Positions 1 through 5,110 of a DNA stretch of 6,293 nt are shown here, piece by piece. Below the pieces are notes generated by a model. The model saw nothing but the letters and a program-made list of their open reading frames with translations. It was not told where the DNA came from and searched no databases. The first letter of the stretch is position 1. Every line of letters starts with the position of its first letter. The position numbers were made by a program, and so were the translations under genes. Source of the DNA: an uncultured Ruminococcus sp. (GTDB taxonomy: Bacteria; Bacillota; Clostridia; Oscillospirales; Ruminococcaceae); assembly GCA_946188175.1 (NCBI GenBank), contig CAMHUJ010000106.1, positions 1-6,293 on the forward strand, in the 5' to 3' direction.

Positions 1-1
1 T

Positions 2-1702
2 CATATGCTCTATGCGGACGCGGCGTTCTTCCATTATTTCGGCGACGACGGAATCTACTCGATTCTGCGGACGGTGCACGATGCAGATACGGAACGGCTG
101 TTGCAGCTTGCACACGGTCTGCGCGACGGTCAGACCGGGCAGATTGCGCTCCGGATGCGCGGCATCGCGGCAGATTACCGCTGGATGCTCGTCAGCATGA
201 CCGCACACGGCGAGAGCGAAGCACGACAGTATCAGCTCCGCATCACCGATGCCTACCGGATGCAGCGGCAGCTTCTGCAAGCCATGACCGAGAACACCGA
301 ATACCGTTTTTATCTGAATCTGATGCGTGATCTGGCGTTCCGGTATTCCTTCCGGACGAAGCGCATCCGGCTGATGAGCTTTGACTGCTGCCGTGAGACT
401 GTGATCTCGGATATGCGCCTGACGGACTGGAAAGCGCAGGCGATTGAAAAGGGCATGGTCGGTGCGCAGGATATCCCGAAATTTGAAAAGCTCTGTGCGG
501 ATATGGAATCCGGCGCGAACCGCTTTCAGTGCGAGCTGGAGACAAGCGTCTGCTCGAACGGGCAGCGCATGGAATACTGTGCCTTCCGCGGCGTGACGCG
601 TTCCGATGCCCCCGGCAGCCGCGAGGTACTCGGAACGGTCGGCTTCCTGCACGCAAAATACAAGAGCAAGGAGCCCGGCTGGCTGATCGAAGCAACGCGC
701 GATTCCGCGACCGATTTGCTCAATAAAAATGCGATTACGGCGCATGCGAAGGCGGTGCTTGCGGCGCAGCCTTCGAAAACGGTCAGCCTTGTCCTGCTGA
801 CGATCGACGACTTCAAGGGCATCAACGACCGCTACGGCCATATGTACGGCGATGAGGTATTGTTCACGCTCTCGCATATTCTCAAAACGGAGATCGGCAC
901 ACGCGGCGCATCCGGACGCATCGGCGGCGGCATGTTTCTGCTTGTGCTCGAGGGCATCGCGGATGAGACCGATCTGCGCGGGATTCTGCGTGCAATCCGG
1001 ACGAAATTCGAGTGGGCATGGGAATCCGGCGGCGAACAGAAAACGCTTGTGCATGTGACCTGCTCCATGGGCGCGGCATGTTATCCAGCCAATGCAAAGG
1101 AATATGAGGAGCTGTTCATGCAGGCGGACAAGGCGCTCTATATCGCCCACGAAAAAGGGCATAACCGCTATGTGATCTACGATGTGGAAAAGCACGGCGC
1201 AGTGCAGCCGAACCGCGCGCGCGATTATTCCGATCTCTATGCGGCACCGCCGGTACAGAGCAATGCAGGCTTTACGGCTGACCTCGTACAGGAATTTCTG
1301 CACGGCAAGCCTGATATGCAGAGCATTTTGCAGCGTATCGGAGCGCAGTTCGGTCTCGACGGCATCCAGATTTTCACGGCGCCGGACTGGCAGGCGCAGT
1401 ACAGCTGGGGGCATCCGTTTGCAGGCGATGCCGCATTACTGACTGTTGAACCGTTCGCGCAGCATTACACCGCAGATCATGTCTGCGTGATCGACAATAT
1501 CAACGCGCTCGAGGGCATTGACGATGCTGCATATGCGCGGCTGGAAGCGGAGAATCTGCTCGGCGCGGTGCTGTATCTGGCAGAGCAGGACGGCAGCCCG
1601 CAGGCACTGATCGCATTCGGGCTGTACGGCAGATTCCGCAAGTGGAGCAATCTCGATATCAGTCATCTGACGATCATCGGAAGCCTGCTCTGCGGCACAT
1701 GA
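2..1702 (+). CDS. PAS-GGDEF-GAF-like signalling protein with degenerate GGDEF motif (5' end outside window)
   Basis: The frame is open to the left edge, so the gene probably begins upstream; residues are numbered from the first ATG in the window (position 5, 565 aa). Residues ~1-88 look like a PAS domain already in progress, and ~92-222 like a second sensor (PAS-like) domain. Residues ~230-393 form a GGDEF domain: the entry motif RDSATDLLNK (232-241), DDFKGINDRYGHMYGDE (268-284) and KALYIAHEKGHNRY (376-389) are all recognisable. The signature loop is GGGMF (307-311) instead of GG(D/E)EF, the Asp-x-Asp metal position reads T-I-D (266-268), and no RxxD inhibitory site precedes the loop. The C-terminal ~425-562 resembles a GAF-type sensor domain. 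By family knowledge GGDEF proteins make c-di-GMP from GTP; the missing acidic residues make catalysis unlikely here, so a sensory or regulatory role is inferred. No membrane segment is visible in the part present. A small membrane protein gene follows after 14 bases, probably co-transcribed. Confidence 0.88.
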   Translation, partial: HMLYADAAFFHYFGDDGIYSILRTVHDADTERLLQLAHGLRDGQTGQIALRMRGIAADYRWMLVSMTAHGESEARQYQLRITDAYRMQRQLLQAMTENTEYRFYLNLMRDLAFRYSFRTKRIRLMSFDCCRETVISDMRLTDWKAQAIEKGMVGAQDIPKFEKLCADMESGANRFQCELETSVCSNGQRMEYCAFRGVTRSDAPGSREVLGTVGFLHAKYKSKEPGWLIEATRDSATDLLNKNAITAHAKAVLAAQPSKTVSLVLLTIDDFKGINDRYGHMYGDEVLFTLSHILKTEIGTRGASGRIGGGMFLLVLEGIADETDLRGILRAIRTKFEWAWESGGEQKTLVHVTCSMGAACYPANAKEYEELFMQADKALYIAHEKGHNRYVIYDVEKHGAVQPNRARDYSDLYAAPPVQSNAGFTADLVQEFLHGKPDMQSILQRIGAQFGLDGIQIFTAPDWQAQYSWGHPFAGDAALLTVEPFAQHYTADHVCVIDNINALEGIDDAAYARLEAENLLGAVLYLAEQDGSPQALIAFGLYGRFRKWSNLDISHLTIIGSLLCGT

Positions 1703-1716
1703 AAGGGAGAACTGCA

Positions 1717-1920
1717 ATGAATGAATCCATTGATTTCGAGTTCACGCAGGCACCTCCCTCAAAAGGCAGGCGCTGGATCTGGGCAGTCGCAGCCGCAGTG
1801 ATCCTGCTTCCGCTGATCACTTTGATCGTGATTATAATTCTGCTGACAGTTCCGACACGGTACCGCATTTTTCAAAATCGCGCATTGCGAAAATGGAAGA
1901 GTATTTTGAAATTACCGTGA
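1717..1920 (+). CDS. Small single-pass membrane protein, N-terminal half (reading frame apparently broken)
   Basis: The start is set by a good ribosome binding site (AAGGGAG, 1703-1709) seven bases before ATG 1717, in a 14-base gap after the preceding gene. The 67-aa product has a hydrophilic N-terminus of ~20 residues, a KGRR basic stretch, then a strong hydrophobic segment (about residues 20-44, rich in A, V, I and L), consistent with a signal anchor with the C-terminus outside the cell. After TVPTRYRIF the frame gives a short basic tail and stops. The -1 frame is open through the same region and continues for about 90 sensible residues to 2180. The simplest reading is one gene of about 154 aa with a one-base deletion near 1845-1875, or a sequencing error. 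No family is recognised. Confidence 0.6.
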   Translation: MNESIDFEFTQAPPSKGRRWIWAVAAAVILLPLITLIVIIILLTVPTRYRIFQNRALRKWKSILKLP

Positions 1921-2180
1921 CGGACAATATCAAGCTGCTGCAATTTGAGGACAACAGTCTTTTTATTGCGACGCATTATACACTGACGCTTGAAACCGCT
2001 GACTATGAGGCGTTTCTGGCGCATAATGTCTGGGCACGGACGGAACAGTTCGAGCCGGAATATCAGCATTCCAAGCATGTTTTATATTACCGGTATCTGC
2101 CGGATCACCGGACAACGATTCAGATCGAACCGGCAGACAGCGAGGGCATGTATCACATCAAACTGATCTATTCCGATTGA
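1893..2180 (+). CDS. C-terminal, probably extracytoplasmic, half of the frameshifted small membrane protein
   Basis: The first ATG in this frame (1893) gives 95 aa, MEEYFEITVTDNIK onward, ending in HIKLIYSD. It overlaps the preceding 67-aa frame by 28 bases and has no Shine-Dalgarno sequence before its ATG. The frame is open well upstream of the ATG and there encodes SKSRIAK, which reads as a natural continuation of a helix into MEEYFEI, so coding sense begins before the ATG. These points favour a fragment of a single membrane-anchored protein over an independent gene. The composition is soluble, beta-rich and aromatic, as expected of a small globular domain outside the membrane. Function and family are unknown. 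If the break is real the gene may be dead, or rescued by ribosomal slippage: codon AAA at 1891-1893 is preceded by an A, so a -1 slip there is possible, though no full slippery heptamer is present. Confidence 0.6.
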   Translation: MEEYFEITVTDNIKLLQFEDNSLFIATHYTLTLETADYEAFLAHNVWARTEQFEPEYQHSKHVLYYRYLPDHRTTIQIEPADSEGMYHIKLIYSD

Positions 2181-2233
2181 TCCTTCCCCTTTCCGGAATC
2201 ATAAAATGCAGCAGCTACATACAAAAATGCCAC

Positions 2234-2953
2234 TCAACTGAATATCACTTCCTCCAGATCATCCCGCAGCTGCCGGATGATCTTTTTTTCCAATCTGGAA
2301 ATATAGGACTGCGAAATCCCGATCATATCGGCGACCTCCTTCTGGGTTTTCTCCTCGCCGCCGCAGAGCCCGAAGCGCATCTCCATGATCTGCCGTTCGC
2401 GCGGATTCAGCCGCATGACCGCCTCACGCAGCAGCTTCCGCTCGGATTCATTTTCGATATCGCGGCAGACGGCATCCTCATCGGTGCCGAGCAGATCGGA
2501 GAGCAGCAGCTCATTGCCGTCCCAATCGACATTGAGCGGCTCATCAATCGAAATCTCCGCGCGGTACTGCGCAACCTTCCGCAGATGCATCAGGATCTCA
2601 TTTTCGATGCAGCGCGAGGCATAGGTTGCGAGCTTGATATTCTTCTCCGGCGAGAAGGTCGAGACCGCCTTCATCAGCCCGATCGAGCCGATTGAAATGA
2701 GATCGTCGAGCGGAACGGCGGGCGTCTCGAATTTCTTTGCGATGTACACGACCAGCCGCAGATTATGGACAATCAGCGTTTCGCGTGCAGCCGCATCCCC
2801 TGCGGCAAGCCGCGCAAATGCGTCAGATTCCTCCTCACGGGAAAGCGGCGGCGGCAGCTGATCGGCTCCGCTGATAAAGTGAATCTCCTGCTCCGCCTCC
2901 GGATGCAGCAGCCGGTAATGAAGAATACCGAGCCAAAGCGAAATCAATTTCAT
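2234..2953 (-). CDS. sigE: Pro-sigma-E, sporulation mother-cell RNA polymerase sigma factor
   Basis: Sigma-70 family factor that directs early mother-cell transcription during sporulation. It closely follows B. subtilis SigE along its length: LPPPLS near residue 33, region 2 core NLRLVVYIAKKFE and LATYASRCIENEILMHLRK (~64-126), DWDGNELLLSDLLGTD, and region 4.2 helix-turn-helix KTQKEVADMIGISQSYISRL (~202-221). ATG 2953 is chosen because GAGGTG sits six bases upstream; the in-frame GTG at 2960-2962 is itself part of that ribosome binding site. This start gives 239 aa, the same as B. subtilis SigE. Residues 1-25 form an amphipathic pro-sequence; by alignment with the B. subtilis cleavage site, SpoIIGA would cut between His25 and Phe26 (inference). 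The gene starts 30 bases after the spoIIGA stop and should be co-transcribed with it. No sigG follows: the gene converges on the left-hand plus-strand genes. Confidence 0.96.
   Translation of the reverse strand: MKLISLWLGILHYRLLHPEAEQEIHFISGADQLPPPLSREEESDAFARLAAGDAAARETLIVHNLRLVVYIAKKFETPAVPLDDLISIGSIGLMKAVSTFSPEKNIKLATYASRCIENEILMHLRKVAQYRAEISIDEPLNVDWDGNELLLSDLLGTDEDAVCRDIENESERKLLREAVMRLNPRERQIMEMRFGLCGGEEKTQKEVADMIGISQSYISRLEKKIIRQLRDDLEEVIFS
2256..2289 (+). terminator. Candidate intrinsic terminator for the left-hand plus-strand genes, inside antisense sigE
   Basis: AGATCATCC (2256-2264) and GGATGATCT (2275-2283) form a perfect 9-bp stem with a 10-base loop, followed by a run of seven T (2283-2289). 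It lies about 75 bases after the stop of the small membrane protein, and the 2181-2233 intergenic gap shows no better terminator. The same bases encode the C-terminal end of SigE on the other strand (KK codons give the T run), so protein constraint could explain part of the pattern. Confidence 0.45.
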
Positions 2954-2983
2954 AGCAAGCACCTCATTCTGATGATATGGTTC

Positions 2984-3805
2984 TCATGACGGGACGCAGC
3001 ATTCGGGAATCACCGCAGGCAGATCGGGCTGATCGCTCAGCGCCAGCAGGATATCGAGCGGCAGCTCTCCCCCGCCCTCCGTCAGCAGCGCGGCGGAATC
3101 CGGCAGAAACGCAGGCAGCAGGCGCTCCCCTGTCACGGTCCTGACCGGCAGCAGACGGAATCCCTTTGCATGCGCCGCCGCAGAATCCGCATCGGGATAC
3201 TGTGCAGTCCATTGCCGCAGCGCATCCGTGCCGCAGACGACGACCGGCTTGCCCGAAAACACATCGCGGAGCGTATTGCCGCTGTCGGAGAGCGCGGGCA
3301 GGATAAAATCCGTTTCGCCGAGCCGCAGATGCAGCCGGTATCTGCGGTGACGCCTTGCCGCAGCCTTACGCTCCCGCATCGCTGCGATTGCCGCAGCGGC
3401 AGTTGTCCCGAGCAGCAGTGTCAGCAGCGAAATATCCGCATAAATGACAGTATTATGCAGATACCAGCCCGCAGGCGTCCGCAGGGATGCAGCCGCCCAG
3501 ACCGCGCCGCAAAAGAGCAGACTGCTCCCGAAAAAGACGGCAGTCTGCCGGAGCAGCGCGCGCGGATGCCGGAAGCCGAACGCAATTCCGCAGAGCAGCA
3601 CGGCAAGCAGAATCCGCAGCAGAATGCACACCGCCAGCGGAATCGCAGGCAGAAAGACCGTCAGCGCCGAGACAGCCCCCGTCATGGCGGCGAGCAGACA
3701 GCGCAGCGGCTTCACCGGCGTATGTGTCAGAGCGGCGGCGGTCCGCAGCAGCGCAAAATCGACCCAGAGATTGGAAAGCAGCAGCACATCCAGATAAATC
3801 GTCAT
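2984..3805 (-). CDS. spoIIGA: SpoIIGA, sporulation sigma-E processing aspartic peptidase
   Basis: Membrane protease that removes the pro-sequence of sigma-E in the mother cell, activated by SpoIIR from the forespore (family knowledge). The first ~145 residues contain about five hydrophobic segments beginning with TIYLDVLLLSNLWVDFALL. A basic linker (RERKAAARRHRRYR) leads to the soluble protease domain, which carries the family motif LSDSGNTLRD with the catalytic Asp at residue 174. GKPVVV and FRLLPVRTVTG fit the C-terminal domain. ATG 3805 (273 aa) is preferred, with GGTGAAGG just upstream; an in-frame GTG at 3812-3814 would add three residues but lies within that sequence. The protein is shorter than the roughly 309 aa of B. 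subtilis SpoIIGA. Adjacency to sigE makes the call secure. Confidence 0.94.
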   Translation of the reverse strand: MTIYLDVLLLSNLWVDFALLRTAAALTHTPVKPLRCLLAAMTGAVSALTVFLPAIPLAVCILLRILLAVLLCGIAFGFRHPRALLRQTAVFFGSSLLFCGAVWAAASLRTPAGWYLHNTVIYADISLLTLLLGTTAAAAIAAMRERKAAARRHRRYRLHLRLGETDFILPALSDSGNTLRDVFSGKPVVVCGTDALRQWTAQYPDADSAAAHAKGFRLLPVRTVTGERLLPAFLPDSAALLTEGGGELPLDILLALSDQPDLPAVIPECCVPS

Positions 3806-3821
3806 CGCCTTCACCGGATTC

Positions 3822-3854
3822 AGTATAGCATATCCGCGGCGAAAAACTTGTCAG
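3822..3854 (-). promoter_or_regulatory. Candidate Spo0A-type spoIIG promoter with long spacer
   Basis: On the minus strand TGCTATACT gives an extended -10 (TATACT at 3822-3827). No good -35 lies 17 bases upstream, but CTGACA (3849-3854) lies 21 bases away. The B. subtilis spoIIG promoter is known for near-consensus elements separated by 22 bp and is activated by Spo0A. A 6/7 match to the 0A box TGNCGAA, CGGCGAA on the plus strand (3837-3843), falls in the spacer. The inferred transcript start near 3815 leaves a leader of only about ten bases before ATG 3805, which is unusually short. Confidence 0.45.
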
Positions 3855-3859
3855 TTTAA

Positions 3860-4005
3860 GGTGTCTCCGACGGATCAAAAATGGGGCTTACAGTGTTGCT
3901 GCGCAAACTGTGCCCCATACCCCGTCAAAGGGATTGAATCCCTTTGGAATCCTCATGTTTATATGTGATTAGCATAAAGCCGCTCCTGTTAGCTGGCAGG
4001 GCATA
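3860..4005. other. Gene-free stretch between spoIIGA and the lipoprotein gene
   Basis: No convincing coding sequence is present here; short open frames lack a ribosome binding site and protein-like composition. The stretch holds two adjacent hairpins (3881-3918 and 3927-3945, listed separately). The rest shows nothing recognisable. Confidence 0.6.
3881..3945. repeat. Two adjacent palindromes, REP-like element
   Basis: Hairpin 1: ATGGGGC (3881-3887) pairs with GCCCCAT (3912-3918), ACAGT (3890-3894) with ACTGT (3907-3911), and TTGC (3896-3899) with GCAA (3903-3906), with only small bulges and a three-base loop: 16 pairs in 38 bases. Hairpin 2: AAAGGGAT (3927-3934) pairs with ATCCCTTT (3938-3945) around a three-base loop. 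Neither is followed by a T run on either strand, so they are not ordinary terminators. Two different hairpins in tandem in a non-coding gap resemble dispersed extragenic palindromic elements; copy number cannot be seen here. Confidence 0.5.
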
Positions 4006-4036
4006 AAAAAGCACCTGCGCGGTGCAGATGCTTTTT
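4006..4036 (-). terminator. Intrinsic terminator of the lipoprotein gene
   Basis: AAAAAGCA (4006-4013) and TGCTTTTT (4029-4036) pair over 8 bp. After one mismatch, CTGC and GCAG add 4 bp around a five-base loop. On the minus strand the structure ends in a T6 run. The TAA stop codon (4035-4037) overlaps the A-rich arm. The plus strand also has a T5 run, so the structure may act in both directions. Confidence 0.75.
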
Positions 4037-4757
4037 ATGTTTCTTCTGATATTTGATAGAGAATCTTTCCGGTTTGATCGTCGATCCGCAGTAGCAAAAC
4101 ACCTTGCGCATTCTCCTTTTGAATCTCCCAAACAAGAGAAGGCATGCTGTGATTTCCGAAGCAGATCGCCGGATATGGCTCAAAGAAGGTTCTGTTATCC
4201 GAAAAAATCTCAGCAGCCTGCTTTCTGATATCTTCTGCCGTCCGCTGAAAATCAAGAGGGATATTCAGTGCAGGCACATAGCCGTTGATCAGACCGACCG
4301 CCTCTTTGCTTTCATCGCGCACAGTGAGCCGGATCATCCGGTCTGTGATCGGAATGTCATGGTAATACTGCATGAACGTGTAGACATTCAGCATCCCGTT
4401 TTTTTGGGATTCCAGCCGGATCTCGTCATATACATCTCCGATTTGCAGCACCTCTGAAAGTGAAGCGACCAGTGTAAAAGCCGCATCTGCATCGGAAACA
4501 GGCTCTTTTGCAAATCTTCCGGTGACCGCGGTAAGATATCCTTCCGAATTGTATTCAAAGCTGACAGGATCTTTCTCTGTGCCGTTATCGACCATATCCT
4601 GCATGGTTAGCTGAACGGGAAGCGCTTTTTCCAGCGTCTCCGTCTGCTCCGGCTGCGAATTCTGTTCCAACATCGGAACAGAATTCGCAGTGCCGCATCC
4701 GCTGCATAAAAACATAATCAGCGCAGCACAGAACGTATATAAACGGATTTTGCTCAT
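4035..4757 (-). CDS. Predicted lipoprotein with FTP/PepSY-like propeptide fold, no protease domain
   Basis: From ATG 4757 the product is 240 aa. MSKIRLYTFCAALIMFLCSGC is a typical lipoprotein signal, with Cys21 as the likely lipidated residue (the -3 residue is Cys rather than the usual Leu). A polar, Gln/Glu-rich linker follows. Residues ~65-165 resemble the FTP domain of thermolysin-type propeptides: GYLTAVTGRF, then FMQYYHDIPITDRMIRLTV and NGYVPALN, matching the family pattern of a YY-x-G/D-IPV stretch and a GxYVP ending. Residues ~170-237 look PepSY-like (TAEDIRKQAAEIF to LLLRIDDQTGKILYQI). In M4 proteases these domains fold and inhibit the enzyme; here no HExxH or catalytic domain follows, so a free-standing inhibitor, chaperone or binding role is inferred. 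An in-frame ATG at 4766 would give 243 aa; neither start has a strong ribosome binding site. The gene appears monocistronic, with its own promoter and terminator. Confidence 0.8.
   Translation of the reverse strand: MSKIRLYTFCAALIMFLCSGCGTANSVPMLEQNSQPEQTETLEKALPVQLTMQDMVDNGTEKDPVSFEYNSEGYLTAVTGRFAKEPVSDADAAFTLVASLSEVLQIGDVYDEIRLESQKNGMLNVYTFMQYYHDIPITDRMIRLTVRDESKEAVGLINGYVPALNIPLDFQRTAEDIRKQAAEIFSDNRTFFEPYPAICFGNHSMPSLVWEIQKENAQGVLLLRIDDQTGKILYQISEET
4653..4690. repeat. Perfect 16-bp inverted repeat inside the lipoprotein gene
   Basis: CTGCGAATTCTGTTCC (4653-4668) is the exact reverse complement of GGAACAGAATTCGCAG (4675-4690), with a six-base loop (4669-4674). It covers codons 23-35, immediately after the lipobox Cys21, in the polar linker. 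The mRNA would form a very stable hairpin about 70 bases into the coding sequence. There is no T run, so it is not a terminator. Confidence 0.9.
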
Positions 4758-4816
4758 ACACACCATCCATTTTCATGATATAGCAGGCAGAAATGCCAGA
4801 TGATACTGCCATTGAT

Positions 4817-4845
4817 ATTATACTGCTTTCCGCGCCGAATGTCAA
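4817..4845 (-). promoter_or_regulatory. Consensus sigma-A promoter of the lipoprotein gene
   Basis: On the minus strand TTGACA (4840-4845) and TATAAT (4817-4822) are both perfect matches, separated by exactly 17 bases. Transcription should start near 4810, giving a leader of about 50 bases before ATG 4757. Confidence 0.85.
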
Positions 4846-4847
4846 GA

Positions 4848-4866
4848 GTATAAATGTATATTATAC
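4848..4866. promoter_or_regulatory. Short inverted repeat directly upstream of the lipoprotein -35 box
   Basis: GTATAA (4848-4853) and TTATAC (4861-4866) are inverted copies with a seven-base spacer. The centre lies about 47 bases before the inferred transcript start, a place for an activator site or an AT-rich UP-type element. It also contains a second minus-strand TATAAT (4860-4865) without a good -35. In AT-rich sequence a 6-bp repeat may be chance. Confidence 0.25.
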
Positions 4867-4994
4867 GCCAAAAAATACATCTTGTTCCGTGCAGCTCTGA
4901 AATACCGGAGTTTGCATACATTTATCATTTTTCACAAAAAAACAGAGTGCAGATGCAGAAAACCGCCGAGGCGTGCGTATTTTTCGCAGCCCCA

Positions 4995-5023
4995 TTGCGT
5001 TTTCCGCTGTTTTATGCTATAAT
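4995..5023 (+). promoter_or_regulatory. glnN promoter (extended -10)
   Basis: TGCTATAAT gives an extended -10 with perfect TATAAT at 5018-5023. TTGCGT (4995-5000), 17 bases upstream, matches the -35 only in TTG. The start of transcription is expected near 5030, about 50 bases before the ribosome binding site region ends. Confidence 0.7.
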
Positions 5024-5037
5024 AGTACGGTAAGGAA

Positions 5038-5055
5038 CCGGAGTCCTCTCTCCGG
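5038..5055 (+). promoter_or_regulatory. Leader hairpin upstream of glnN
   Basis: CCGGAG (5038-5043) and CTCCGG (5050-5055) form a perfect 6-bp stem with a six-base pyrimidine loop (TCCTCT), placed between the inferred transcript start and the ribosome binding site. No T run follows, so it is not a terminator. A regulatory or mRNA-stabilising role is possible but not shown; I recognise no riboswitch class. Confidence 0.4.
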
Positions 5056-5110
5056 ATTGAGATGAAAGGAGGGGTACATTCTGCACAAGGCAGATTGTAC
5101 CGCAGTGATT

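Larger units (their letters stand above)
4758..5080. other. Divergent intergenic region between the lipoprotein gene and glnN
   Basis: About 320 bases, AT-rich in the middle, with no convincing gene. It holds the minus-strand lipoprotein promoter (4817-4845), a short inverted repeat next to it (4848-4866), the plus-strand glnN promoter (4995-5023), a leader hairpin (5038-5055) and the glnN ribosome binding site (5067-5072). In 4870-4990 I see nothing specific. Confidence 0.6.

Noticed and set aside
2177..2695. Plus-strand open frame of 172 aa opposite sigE
   Set aside because: It is the antisense shadow of the strongly conserved sigE gene and has no supported function.
2960..2962. GTG as sigE start
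   Set aside because: The GTG is part of the GAGGTG ribosome binding site that serves ATG 2953; the ATG start also gives the usual 239-aa length.
3170..3859. Plus-strand open frame of 229 aa opposite spoIIGA
   Set aside because: Its Arg/Gln-rich composition is typical of antisense translation of Ala/Leu/Arg-rich GC-rich genes, and spoIIGA on the other strand is certain.
3881..3945. CRISPR repeat or intrinsic terminator
   Set aside because: There are only two different palindromes with no regular spacers, and no T run on either strand.
4022..4457. Plus-strand open frames opposite the lipoprotein gene
   Set aside because: They have no ribosome binding site and no protein-like signature, and they overlap a gene with a clear signal peptide, promoter and terminator.
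5030..5080. A known riboswitch in the glnN leader
   Set aside because: The leader is only about 50 bases with one small hairpin; no known aptamer core could be recognised.
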